This document shows positions 22,758-34,930 of a stretch of 64,000 nucleotides of DNA, piece by piece. Within the stretch, counting starts at the first letter, position 1, and every line of letters starts with the position of its first letter. The stretch is from NCBI GenBank assembly GCA_030247885.1, contig JAPDRO010000026.1:124001-188000 (forward strand), read 5' to 3'. Under the pieces are notes generated by a model, which did no database searches, had not been told where the DNA came from, and saw nothing but the letters and a program-made list of their open reading frames with translations. The position numbers and the translations under genes were made by a program. Origin of the DNA: Taxawa tesnikishii (nom. ined.) (Eukaryota; Ascomycota; Dothideomycetes; Dothideales).

Positions 22758-25700
22758 CTACTTGTGCTGCATATGAGCGTCAAGGCTGACACCGCCCTGA
22801 CCAGCTGCAGGCTCAGCTTTGCCCTGGTTTGGGCTTGCAACAAGCTTATCAACCCAAAAGTTGCTTCTGGAATCCATAGAATCCTTCGCTGGCTCGTGGC
22901 GGGCACGGTGCGAGAAGGAAGGTCCCTTTGGCTGTAGGAGATGTTGCCATGAGTGCCCTGGCCGCTAGAAGCTGGAGCGCTCTGCACCATGTATGAAGAG
23001 CCTTGGAAGTAAGCAGCACGTGGTAAGCGTGTAGCGTCAGGTTGAAGGGTGGCGGATTGACTGTTGATCTGCGCCATGTTCTCCGTGACATTCGCACTGT
23101 CAGCGTGGCTTACAGCGTTCCTCTGGCTGTTTCTGATACCAGCTGTGGGCGAGATAGGAGATGCATTCAAGAGGCGATTTGGGTCGAAAGCGGGGTGCTC
23201 GCGTTGTGCAATGGGACGCCTCCCGCCTCGGTACGGGGAGATGAGTAGACTGATGGAGTACTAAACGGCCGAGGACCCGGACTTGGTGCATACTGACGAG
23301 GAAGCGGAGCGGTCGGTCCAAACCGGCTAGATGATGTGGTATCGCCAACGTGGTATTTTGGGGGAGGTGGGGGCATACGAGGACCAAAGGCGGGAGGGTT
23401 GTTTTGGCGGTATGGTCTGCGCAGGCTGGGAGACGATTTGGCCGGGCCAATGCGCCCTCTGCCCGTACCTTGGTGAAACCACGTAGGGTTGTGCGGATTC
23501 ATCTTAGGTCCTCTTGGGACCTGGGAGGGGAAGTTGTTCATTTCACCGACTCCACCACCGTGAGACTGCGTAAGCTGATTCTCGAAAGGCTTGGCCTTGT
23601 CGCTGTTGACGTAGCCTGGAGAGACAGGCGTCGCTGCAAGAGGCGTGATGGTTCCATCAGGGTGCACGAAGGCTGGGACCATCTGGAGTTTCGGCTCGGA
23701 GTTCACCCGCTCTGCAGGTATAGGTGGTGGAGGGTGGAACGTAGGCGGTGGTGGCAAGGTTCCGTCTGCATCTGGACACAGTCTGCCATAACGTCCGTGA
23801 GAAGCCGCGGTGTTGTGCTGTCCAAAGCTGCTGTGATGCTGCGGATCGCCTTGACGGCCCTGGTTATGTCCAGCATTCGCACGACCGCTGCGATGGCCAC
23901 TGTTTGTTCCGTTGTTACGGCGGTAAACCGACTTGTCGGCAAAGTTGTATCCTTCAAGCGGCTTGGCGAGAAGGTTTTGCAAATGAGGCGTCTCGACATA
24001 TGCTTGTACGATTGCGCGGCCCATGGGCTCAGAGTAGCTATTCAGTGTCAGCATTACTCAAAGGCAAAAATGAGCAGACATGCCCAATTACATGTCACTC
24101 GGAGATTCTGGAAAGGACAGTACTTACGCCATGCCGTTCCACATCTGCGTAACGGCGTCGCCTTTGGTATCTTCATCGACGTGCTTGATCAGATCAAAAG
24201 GCACGATCTTGCAGAAACGCCAGATGACCTCAATAGCCCTGAACGAGGTTAGCTACGTTGGTAATGCCATAAGGTAAAACCGAAATTTACTCAGAGTATG
24301 CTTCGCCGCCTGCCCAGAGATCCGTCATATGGTTAGGAAGGTACCTGGCCATCTCGGCGATGCCACAGAAATGCTTGCTACCTCTCGTCAGGCATGATAA
24401 ACAGCATAGACTTTAGTGGAAGTCATACCTTCCCGGAATGGAGAACATGAGATAAAGCCGCTCGCCGTTTCCAGCCTTTTGGATTTCCTCAAACATTGAC
24501 ACGATGCGAGTGACTACAGGCGGCATACACGCCCAGAGGCCGTGTCTCAGGGACAAGATGACGTTTTCTATCTTGTGGGCTTTGATAACGATGACACGAC
24601 TCTGGAGAGTGTTAGTAGTGACGAGCACTCAACAGTGAAGAGCAAAACTTACACCCCAGGGCATCTGGAACATCTCCGGGTTCATTGGACCCTCCACGTC
24701 AAATGCTCCTGTAAAAGGCTCCTCAAACCACTCACTATTCAACTTCCTAATCTTGAACGACCTGCAGTGACTTCTCTCAAGCCAAACAGGTGGCTTGGGG
24801 TTCCTGGCCTTGGGCTTTGATTGAGGAACAGTGACAGCCGTTGATGGCACCAGTGAGCCAACTTGAGCTCTACCAGAAACGTCATCGGGTGTAGAAGTGC
24901 TCTCTCCGGTGTTCGTCGGGGCGTGTGAGCTTGGCTTGCCAATAATATTCTTGGGTGCGTCCTTGTTGTAGGATGGGCGACGGTCAAGTTCTGGGCGAAT
25001 TCCGCCGGAAAGTTGGTTCTCAAAAGGCACAGCTAGCTCGATGAAGCGGCGTGGTGTGCTTTCAACTGACCGTGGTGCGAACTCCCGGGACGGCAGCGAC
25101 GTTGTATGCGTCGGTTCTTTTGCAACAACGCGGGAAGGTGTAGAAGTGTCCTGGGTTCCACCACCAACATTCGACCCTGGGGAGGCCTGGCAGTTGCGCC
25201 CGAAGCCAGTGTCGGAGTCCAGACTAGAGATACCAAGTGGTGTGCGCCCATTGCTAAAGTCGGCGAAAGACGGGCTGTGAGGAATCGTAGGCAGCCTCTG
25301 AAGTGCTTGGAGATTGGTCAAGACGCGGGGACTTGCACTGACGTATCCGGGGAAGCCCTGTACAGGTGTTGGGAAAAGTCGCCCGCCGTGGCTCGCAAGC
25401 TTGCGCCGCTGCAATCGAGGGGCGTCTTAGGATATTGAGTTGTAGGGGTGTTGCCGTAGTTGATCAGAGGGTCAGAGCCCATGCGTGGCGTATTGAGAAA
25501 TTCGGAGTCGCGCTGGCTCTGCGTCTGCACGAACGATCGGATAGTCTGGTTCATGAGACTTGACGCGTTCGTGGTGGAACTTCCATTTGCAGTTGTAGCT
25601 GGAGCGCTGATAGATGGTTGAAGCTGACGGCGGTGTGGGACCTCTCCAAGAGGAGGAACTGCATAGAAGTCTTGCGCGCGCAGTTCGGTGCGCTGGATGT

Positions 25701-25869
25701 TGCTGAACATTGGTTGTGGCTCGAGCGGCCGTGTGAAGATGTCGCCTTGGGCAGGACGGGCAGAGACAGGGCTGGAGCTATTCACGACATCGCCGTCGTG
25801 AGAAGGACTTACTTGGGCGTTGTTCGCAGCTGGCAGGCTGCTGCGTCCCAGACCTGGAGGCCTGTCCAT
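22758..25869 (-). CDS. YTH-domain RNA-binding protein, five exons
   Basis: Probable reader of N6-methyladenosine or similar RNA marks. ATG at 25869 (MDRPPGLGRSSLPAANN). Exons are 25869-24653, 24601-24429, 24377-24291, 24238-24128 and 24037-22758. The YTH domain, about residues 405-540, spans exons 2-5: SRVIVIKAHKIENVI, HGLWACMPP (first cage Trp), ERLYLMFSIPGS then KHFCGIAEM across an intron, and IEVIWRFCKIVPFDLIKHV. It is flanked by long disordered arms with PFENQLS and PFENQLT motifs and Pro-rich runs (PPPPTFHPPPPIP). Three apparent one-base losses (25419-25422, 23192-23195, 22924-22926) are needed to reach the tail SNFWVDKLVASPNQGK and the TAG at 22758. With them every exon phase fits and the protein is 956 residues. 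Family assignment rests on my reading of the domain pattern. Confidence 0.82.
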
Positions 25870-26737
25870 TGTATCGTAGCTTTCTCTCGTTTTCTGTTTT
25901 GGATGTGGTTATGCGTAGTGATGATGTTTTGGAATCAATTGAGAAGGTGTATGTGGTAGAGAGGTTGAAAGAGCGCGGAAGACAAGGTAAGGTGGAGGAG
26001 GGGAAAGACAGCTGCGTTCCCGCGTTGTTTGTTGGTGTGAAGACAGAGTGAAGCCATGTGAGCGGATTTCACTTGAGATCTAAAATCCCGGCACTTCATG
26101 GACTTGATGCGATGACTAACGGTAAGTGTGCACCAACATCAACGCAGTCGCGTACAGTACTTGTTGCAATCACGTAGGCAGTAGAAAAATAGGCAGGGTC
26201 AAGACAAGTTTTAACGCACACACGCGTGGACCTCAGAGGGAAGTCTTCAAGAACGCAAAGGAACACATGGGACCGCATTCAGATCGACTGTTTTCGAGGG
26301 AACGAATTTGAAGAAAAGACTCTTACAATCTATTCAAATGATCTCTTACGTTTTGGAGCCATGTGCGATGTCCTGCGTGTTGAGGATCCGTGTTTACATG
26401 GAGGTCTGTACTCACAGGCTCCATAACAACGCTCACCGACACACTCATCGTGGGCCAAGACAAGATCGCTTTCGCAACGAGAATGAGGTTGCCTAAACCT
26501 GTAAGCCATTCATAAGACGTCCAAGTGAGGAACTAGTGAGGCAAAGTTGAGGTCTGCAATATTGCGCACGTTTCGTGAGGCAACGCATTTGCTCTGTTTG
26601 CTCAAATTGGTCCCCAAAAATGCCAAGGAAAGAGACTCGGCCTTGATCGTAATGTTCTTCTCATCGAGGCCTTTTATCACAATCGAATACTGGTTGAGCA
26701 AATGAGAGTACGCGTGGAGTTCTCGTCATCGACGTAG

Positions 26738-27034
26738 TCAGCGATCGCTATACTGGTACCTCTTCAGTCGCTCTTGCAAAAGGCACCTGTTCTGCTTCAG
26801 CTTCAAGGAAGAATTTGAAACACACAAACGTTCAAAGCCAGAAAATGCCGTAATCACTTCAACGACTGTAAGAAGTCTGAAAAGCGAAAGCCACTGTGCC
26901 AAACAATCGGCAGGAACAGAAAGACCTGCGGCGAGACGAAGCGTGTCTCTGTCGAGCTGCTGATCTCTGGAGCGAACGGTCATCCCAGGTTGGTACGATG
27001 AAGCAGATACTTCAGGGTTAGGATGACGATACAT
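26738..27034 (-). CDS. Doubtful 98-codon ORF
   Basis: ATG at 27034 (MYRHPNPEVSASSYQPGM), then DRDTLRLAAGLSVPADCLAQ, ending at 26738. It is protein-like in places but has no recognised domain and sits in a divergent promoter region. It may be a short orphan gene or chance. Confidence 0.25.
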   Translation of the reverse strand: MYRHPNPEVSASSYQPGMTVRSRDQQLDRDTLRLAAGLSVPADCLAQWLSLFRLLTVVEVITAFSGFERLCVSNSSLKLKQNRCLLQERLKRYQYSDR

Positions 27035-27304
27035 GGTTGCCGATTGTGGCGATACTGCTGCTCGGAGCTGGTCGTTGTCCGTCGCCGAGTGTGCTTTTGT
27101 GCACTGTTTGTCTGCCTCAATAATATTTGGAGCCCCTAGCATATAGCACATTGCACGTCGTGGCGATTAGTGTACTCGGACGGTTGAGACGTTCAAGCTG
27201 AAAGTGCGCGTTCTGGGTGCCACGAGGTAAGGTTGGCTGCCTGCCGAGTCGCGACTGCCGTTTTTGGAAAGCACAATGCACAACTTCACGTTGTCTGCGA
27301 ATCT

Positions 27305-27362
27305 CGTCTGTCGTCCTTTTTCTTCTCCCCTTCTTTCCTTCAACGTTTCCTCTCTCCAATCT
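27305..27362 (+). promoter_or_regulatory. CT-rich tract upstream of hop1
   Basis: A pyrimidine-rich run (TTTTTCTTCTCCCCTTCTTT and following) ends about 55 bases before the hop1 ATG. Such tracts commonly mark core promoters and transcription starts in filamentous fungi; the role here is inferred from position. Confidence 0.5.
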
Positions 27363-27416
27363 CTGTCTCACATCTGCAACAAACCTCGACCGCAAATTCG
27401 TTTTCTTGCCGGCAGG

Positions 27417-30355
27417 ATGCAAGCGGTCAGAGTTTGCACTGTGCAAGGTACCGAAACTACCGCCCAGACAGCCTCCGAAACAACAGTGGACCAGGCACAG
27501 AGTACGGACGTCGTTCAAACCTTGCTCTTCGGCTCGGTGAGTGATTTCTTCGCAGCCATGCGGAACTGGCAGTTGTTGATCGAGCCCTGGCACAGCTCAG
27601 TTGCGTGGCTTATCTCAGAGGCCTCTTCTCCGAAAAATGCTTTGACCAGCAGTACTTTGCTGAGAGCGACGGTCCCCTGTCATACGAGCGATACTCTACG
27701 GACACCTCTCCCGTTCACAGTTCGCGTAAGAGCAAAAGGGGTGTCGGAACGACTGTGCTGAAGAAGGGAAGGAGCAGAAGGGTTGACGAACTGCTTGAGA
27801 TACTTGTACGTCTGAATCGTGAGCGACAAGCGGACAGGACTGAGTTTTTCTTCTCTCTCCAGGAGTCAGGCGTTTTTGATGCGCTGAAACTTAGAGTGCT
27901 CCGTGCGCTTCAGCTCAGCTTGCTTGCCGATCCGGAAAAGCCGTCAAACGTACTCGAAACATGGACGTTCAACATTAGATACGGCAAGACGACCACTGAA
28001 GGTCGGCCGCTTCAAGGTCTCGAGCTGCACAACTCTCAGGGCGGAATGGTGCAGGCGGACGCCGTTCGAAAGGAGCTTGTTTCGTTCATCCGGAAGGTCC
28101 TTGCTCTCTGCAATACCTTACCCGAATTGCCAGGTGTGTGGCTCGGGGACATGGAGTCATGTAGTACGCTAACCGAATTATCTGCAGATCGCCGCTTTCT
28201 CACCCTAACCTTGTTCTACGTTGATGACTGCGATGCCAATTATGAACCTCTGGGATTCGTACGGAATGACGATGAACGTCTTCTCTTTCCGTCTGATGAT
28301 GGTTGGCAGAAGCATACCCAAGATTCTGGTAATCTAAACACAGGATACCATCGGTAAGTTAATCTTCGTTGCGGTACACCTTCGGACACTCATCCCGAAT
28401 AGTGTTGGTCTACGCGTATCGTATGTAGAGGACAATGCATACTCAAGCCGGCAAATGCCTGCTACTCTACGGTATGCTGCACCTTGCTCCTGCCAAGACG
28501 ATTTGGACGGCACTATGGAAATCACCGAATCTTTCCAAACCTCTATGAGGCTAATGGCGGAATTGGGGGATCACAACACGACCGGGGAGTCCGTAGGTAC
28601 GACCAATAACGCAGGCACGGTCACACCATCTCCGACTGCAGTCCAGTTCGAACGGGATATTGACAGGACCCCTTCTACCATCGTCGAAGGTGAAACCGAC
28701 ATAAGGCGAGAGACCACCGAACCAGCCGGTGCTACTCTAGATGATGACACAGCAATGACCGGTATCTCTGAAGAGGAAGGGTGCAAACAGCCGCCGTCTA
28801 AGGCCGCGGACCCAATGCAGATAGACAGCATGCATGGAGCAAATGTTGGGGCTTTGCAGCGCTCATCGGAGGACTGGACCGGCCAGTTGCAAATGGAAGC
28901 TGCGGCATTGCAGGCAACTGGTGAGGACAGTCAAATGACCACGGTGAACAAGGACAACAGAGTCAAAGAGGCCTTGCAAAAGATGGTCAGTCTCCAAGCT
29001 TATTTGCTCTCGGCCTCTGCTGATCACAATGCAGTTGTTGCCCGAGGAATTTGAAGACAGCTTGGAAGAAACGCAGCCAAGATTTTCCGGTCTGGAGCGG
29101 ATTGAGGAAGAGTCTGATGACCCACTTCAAACTCCCATGGAGAGAGACAGTGCATCAGCAGCTACTACTTGTGAGAGATTCCAGCTAACACAGAACAAAA
29201 AGCAACACTTAGAGCGACACGGGGATCGACTTTGGTCAACAGCCCAACGCCAGGCGAGAAATGCTAGTGGGAAAGAAGTCGATGCGGTCTTGTGCCAATG
29301 TGGATGGAATGAGGAAGAAGGAGAAATGGTAGGATGGATACCCTTCCACTTGCTTGTTGTTGCAACAGTGACGAACGATCGACAGGTGGCCTGCAGCATC
29401 TGTGGTACTTGGCAGCATCCCGTCTGTTATGGATACACCGGTTCGGCAGACACCAGACTTCCCATGGAGCACGTCTGTTATCAGTGTTTGCTGGGCGAAA
29501 CAGAAGCACCACTTCTGGCACACTTCAAGAGTGTCGCCTTGCAGCGAAAGGGGATGCGCATTGTTCAAGAGGATGGCTTCTACAGCACCCACCAGTTTGC
29601 GGAATACCTTCGTCCGTAGACAGGCTTAGCCTTCCGTTGAGGGAAAGCTGACAGTGTTACAGATGTTGATCTTCGAACTGCCTCAGATCTGGCAAAATAC
29701 TTGAAAGGGAAGAACTATTTCGTCTCAACCCCCGGTTACAAGTCGCGAGGATTTAGCCAATCAGGGAGACCCATGTATACGGCTGTGAAAGAAGGCGCTC
29801 TTTTCGACGCGATGTGCACAGACCTCTTCGATCCACTGAGGGACATCGGTCACCATGTATGTGTATTTGAGCCATGTGCAAGACTTGTCATTGACGCTGC
29901 CGCAGTACGAAACAGCAGTCAACAACCGGCCTAGGGCTAAACCACTTACACAAGGCTTTTCGACAACACAGGAGTCCGAAATACCGCTACCTCCTCATTC
30001 CGTTATCCACGGCGTTGAAATCGAATCGGTGCAACGAGACCCGTTTGCTGTTACTAAGCAAAGTACATCTGAGAGAGTACAGACAACGCCTTTTGCACAT
30101 GAAGAAGTCAAATCGCCTCGTTACAATCTCAGGCAGTCGACGCCACAACGCAGGCAAAGCTCTGGACTACGGGAATTGGATCCGAACATGCAATCACCTG
30201 GATCGCAAACACCGGGTCGCAAGAGGAACAGGTTTAGCAACCCGCAAACTACAACCAGAACACCCAGAAGTGTGTCCAAGCGTTTGAAAAGCTCCAAGAT
30301 GCACAGAATCATCAATGCTGGTGACCGTGGTTCTTCGCCAGCATCTGAAGTGTGA
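27417..30355 (+). CDS. hop1: Hop1-like meiotic HORMA-domain protein with PHD-like zinc finger, seven exons
   Basis: Meiotic chromosome-axis protein that promotes double-strand breaks and inter-homologue repair. Exons: 27417-27536, 27596-28353, 28403-28985, 29035-29328, 29386-29611, 29663-29856 and 29906-30355, all GT-AG and in phase; 874 residues, no frame break. The HORMA domain starts at about residue 30 (DVVQTLLFGS joined to LSCVAYLRGLFSEKCFDQQY) and runs to about 300 (ETWTFNIRYG, GLRVSYVEDNAYSS). A Cys/His zinc finger at about 570-625 shows CQCGW, CSICGTWQHPVCYG and HVCYQC, as in Hop1. Next is a winged-helix-like stretch (DLRTASDLAKYLKGKNYFVS). The C terminus is basic and disordered (TPGRKRNR, SVSKRLKSSKMHR). 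The first intron is placed by the GTGAGT donor and the need to keep LSCVAYLRGLF. Confidence 0.93.
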
Positions 30356-31634
30356 CGGTAGAGGCATTGCTGGCGTGTAGATTTTCTGGCAGATTTGAGA
30401 GGGGATGGTATTTACGAGATTGCTTCGCATCATGATCAGCTTTACGGAGCGTTCGTTTTCGACTTTCTTTCAGCCTGTCGATGTTATTTTCATCTGTACG
30501 CTTGTGGCTTTGCTGGTACATTGTCGGCTAATCAAATCGTTGCTCTGCAGAAGCATCTGCTGTTCTCGCTTACACCATCGCGTGTCTATCATGCCGTCGG
30601 GTTATTGCTCCTCGGAAGTAGGGCAGAATGCAGTTCGACAGGCACAATGCAAAAGGCATCGGCACGCTGAAACCTAGTTCCACATGTCTCATCTATTCCC
30701 ACGGGCATGGTGTTGTAGTTCGTTTGTCTCATACTCGGTTACACCCCTGAGATTGGATTTAGGCAATCGGTCATGCATTAGCGTGGGAAGACTCCGCAGC
30801 CTTAACCCTTCTCCTGGGCCCGTCAACTTTTACTGAAGACACCAGTCCTTGTGTGGGATAGCACGCCGTGTCCCGCGCCTTGCTCGGCTGTTCGGCCATT
30901 CATGTCACTGCAATACGAGTAGCGTACGGACAATGGCCAGGTTGCGATGGCTTGCTAGGCCCCCAGCAGTCGGCCGCTGCTCCTCCAATTCGGCGAGTGT
31001 TGTTCTGTCGAGTTGATGCCGATATCTGCACATGAGCGCTCACGTCCGACTGGAGAAGACCCGCTCCTTTTTGCCTGCAGCAAGGCTGGCGACATCCTTG
31101 TAACCTTGCGGGTAATCTCCACGCGCCGTCAACCAAGTTACGTCGAGGCCCACTGCGGTCCGGACGGCCATCCGCAGCTTCAAGATCGCGAAAGACGCAG
31201 GAAACAATCGTCGCAGCCATTGAGATTGGCCTCTTGTTAGAGGCTCATCAACAGCCAAAAAACGAGAGGGATGTCGTGCCACGCTTAACGAACCGTTGAA
31301 CCGTTGGCAATTGGCCCTATCTACGCCTCATCAACTCCTCGAATCGAACTCTTCTACAAGCACCTTCCCAAGGAGTTGCCTCGGCCCACCCAGCTTGCAT
31401 GTATGCACCTCTCTTGACAGCTCGAACCTAGTCTCGCCCGCCTCCCCATAGGGCTGTACATATCGCACGCGTCCAGGCCATTGACGCAACTGCATGAACG
31501 TTTCGCGCGACTGGGCTGACGGATCGATTCACATCTCTGGAGCCGTTGGCGGTTGAACGACTGTGGGACAACAGGGAGGGAGAGGAGGCACTGGTTTTGC
31601 TATTGCACCTCCCTACCGTTGCCTTAAGTATACG
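30356..31634. other. Intergenic region
   Basis: No supported gene. A minus-strand frame at 30900-31282 has some protein-like stretches but no ATG or motif. Confidence 0.45.
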
Positions 31635-34335
31635 ATGAAGGACAACCATGCCTCCGACCCTTTGGTCGCTTTCAGTCACCTCAAGAGAAAAAGCAAGGGT
31701 TCGAAACGCAGGGACTTTGGTGGTGCATATGAACACAGCCTAGGGTACAGATTGGCAACAGAGGGGACAAGAACAGCCATGGGGACTACCGGCGGACTGC
31801 AGATTTGGCCTAAGCTACAGTCCGAGTCGTACCAGGATCTGCATGACAGTGAGGCGACCTGGAAGCATGCACCTCCTCCATCCACCAATTCCACAATAGC
31901 CACTCACATCTTGCGAAAGGATTCTTCGTCCACATTGCAGTCGTACTACGATGCCGCAAGGTTCCCTCTAGCCGTATCGCAGCAGACTTCCGCATCTGCC
32001 GTTCGAGATATGGCGCTCCGCAAGGGCAAGCCCACGATACATGCGGCAGCCGGCCAGCCGGAGCTGTACGATCTTGACCAGAACAATGACGAACCCCGTT
32101 ATCCATCCAGTCGCATCAGACTCCTTCAAGGCCACACCGACTCGACCTCTCCAGGCTGTTTCCTAAGCAGAAAGAATCCAAGAAGAGACGCTTCTCGAAG
32201 AAATTGGCGCGGTCCGCCCCTACAGACAGCACAGATACTGAGCCGGTACCACCTATTCCATTTCAACTCGCCCACCCTACGACACACGCGACCCTCTTTC
32301 CATCTAGACAAGAGTCGTCTATATCTAGTCATAGTCAGAGTTCGAAGGCTACGGTGTTCGACCAGAACATGTATGACAATGCCAAGATCAACAGGAGGAG
32401 GCCGCCGAAAGGCATTCAACACTGGTTCGAGGGGTTAGACGATTCTTCCGATGATGATCACTGCTATCCTGAAGTGGTAGAGGCTCCTACACCCGCCACG
32501 GTTTCGACTTCTGCGTTCCATCCTGCGCTGGGACCGGCCAGATCGAGAGGTAGCCCCACAGCTAAAATATCTCCTCTGACTGAGCCAACGTCGGATTACT
32601 TCGAGAAACAAAGGAAACATGACCGGTTTACAAACAACATACCGCCGGTAGAGATGGATGCACGAAATAGTCGGATGATAGCGAGGGAGCAAAGACTGAA
32701 GGAGACAAGTGTGTTATCTCTATCTTCGTCAGAGGATGAGACGTCTGAACCGCATGCTGTGCCCATTTGGACTGGGGAGTCAGGGGCCTTGGACGGTGGC
32801 TCTGAAAATCCATTGATGGAGTTGTACGAACAGTCTGACAAGGGCTTGCTGCTACCTCAGCGAGGCGATCCAATGCGTGCGTCAACGGCCAGTGCCAAAA
32901 CCACGACAACGTCCGGGTCGATCACTATCATCAATGGAAATGACGTTCCTGTCATTGACCCGTCGCTCTTGCATGGAGCACCACTTCCTCTCAAGGCACG
33001 TGCATCAACAGCTAGCAAATCGCCAATACCGGAACCTTCGCGGACACTGCACTCACAAGCTCATGATGCGCGTCGAGTTTCGGCACGCCAGCGCGCATCG
33101 ACATTGCAGTCTATTCAATCCGCCAGTGACTCCAGCATCAACTATCCGGCCGAACATGTAATGACTGTCACCGAAGAAGAGATGATCCTGCTTGAGATGA
33201 TGCGACGCAAACGCGCGGCAATGGCGCAACAGTCCTTTAAAGAGGGCTATCACATGGGACTGAGGCAAGAGAAAAGTTCGCCGAGGACGTCCCATACCAT
33301 CAACCGGAGCGACACTGTCAAAAGTGGTGTCTCCTCCGTCACCTCCAACAACGACTTCCGCATTCCTCATTCCGGCTTCCGTCTCGACAGCCCCGACGGC
33401 ACCGTCTTTCCCAATCCTCCCGCCAGCGCCGCTCCGCGTCCTCGCGCCCAGGGTATGATCCGTAAGGGTAGCTACGCCAGCACAACGCAGTCTCAACAGT
33501 TGACCGAAGCCGATGAACCCGACTTTGTGGCTCCCTCGTATCCACGCTCCGACCGAATTGTCTCTATACTTTCGGGGTACTCCTCTCCACCACCCACAGG
33601 CCCTCTCCCCGAGCCACCGATCCTGAACCGACCGAATTCTATCATGGGCCAAACGACCTACTTCCCTCGCCACCGGCGTCAATCAAGGCCTCCGGCACCG
33701 ACTCTCTGCGCCCTGCACTCGTAGCCCGGCGCTCACGCTCCTCGCAAGCGCTCGCCAAAACACCTTCTGCGCCGCTCCAACCCGTCACTCATGCCGCAGA
33801 CCCGTACCAACTCGCTCCTGACCTCGTCTTCTCCCCTCTCGACCTCCTTCCGCTTCCACCCGTCGCGAGCACTAGCTCGCCTTCCGTCAACACGGCCCGT
33901 ACGACGGCGACATACAGCCCTAGCCTCAGTACGAGTCGCACAAGCCCCGTAACAAGTACCTTCTCTCAGTCAGGTATTGCCACTCCCGATCGAGAGCGCA
34001 GCCGCGGTCGCAGCAGCGGCATTCACGATGCTGGCCCCCGTGTCGAGATTGTCGGTGGTAGCGGGTTAGGGATCGCTCACGATTCCTGTGAGATCGAGGA
34101 CAGTGGCACCGGAAGGCGAAGCAGCGAGATTGTCGCGCACGAGAAGATTCTTGTGCAAGATGAGTATGCGGAGCAGAAAGGCGGGAAGGCCAAAGCGGTA
34201 GATCATGTCAAAGAGGGACTGAGGGGCGCGGGCGTGAAGAGGGGGACTAGTATGGGCAGTATGAGCAGCACGGCTAATGATGTTTTGGCGGCTTGGAGCG
34301 CGTTGGGTGGAAGAAGCGATCCCGTCGCGCGATAG
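31635..34335 (+). CDS. Large unknown disordered protein (about 900 residues)
   Basis: Function unknown. ATG at 31635 (MKDNHASDPLVAFSHLKRK) after an in-frame stop. No intron is required. Low-complexity Ser/Thr/Pro-rich sequence surrounds a few conserved-looking blocks: KKRRFSKKLARSAPTDS, GIQHWFEGLDDSSDDD, AVPIWTGESGALDGGSE, and a helical VTEEEMILLEMMRRKRAAMA, which looks like a short coiled coil. The C terminus is basic (HVKEGLRGAGVKRG). Two frame changes, at the C runs 32094-32097 and 33664-33666, are both mended by one extra C (DEPPLSIQSHQ and YFPSPPASIKAS) and then the total length is an exact multiple of three. I treat it as one conserved fungal gene. Confidence 0.65.
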
Positions 34336-34930
34336 GTCATGTTTGATGTTGTGCGACTCCATCACCTCCCTGTACATGGTTTCCTTTGTTCTGTTTACAA
34401 GGGTGCAACGTGTCGTTGCACGGCGTTTTGGATGCTGCCGCTGAGGGCGAAAATGTATTCGGCGTTTTGGTTTGATCTGAGTTGGTCAAGATGGGTGGTT
34501 AGACCGGCTGGTGGAGATTTGTAATACATATGGAGATGTTTTCTTCGTCACTATTTCATACTGTATGTACTCATGACCATGCTTTGTGTGTGGCATGACT
34601 GGACAAAGGTACTACAGAGGAATGGCTACAGGGGCATCCTGCATCAGTTCCCAGTTACCCGCACCCGTTTGTTCGCACTACCATCTTGTCATGATACCTG
34701 GAGAAGATTCTGCAAATTCCAGACCCTTTTCTTTTCGCTCCACCGGGTTGCATCTGATACCACGTTCTGTTATCACTCAATTACCGTTTCGTCCTCTCGC
34801 TCGCGCGCATTTACGACTTCACACTCGTCAGCCAACACGCATCAGTGATTGTCATGATATCATTTCAAGTTTTTCTTTTAGAAAGAAAAAAACCCCTAAC
34901 CAAGCTGGGTATACAGAAAAAGTTCTCCCC
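34336..34930. other. Intergenic between convergent genes
   Basis: 3' ends of the flanking genes face each other. No gene or element seen. Confidence 0.5.

Larger units (their letters stand above)
25870..27416. other. Divergent intergenic region YTH gene / hop1
   Basis: Contains promoters of the YTH gene (-) and hop1 (+), one weak minus-strand ORF (26738-27034) and a CT-rich tract close to hop1. Nothing else supported. Confidence 0.5.
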
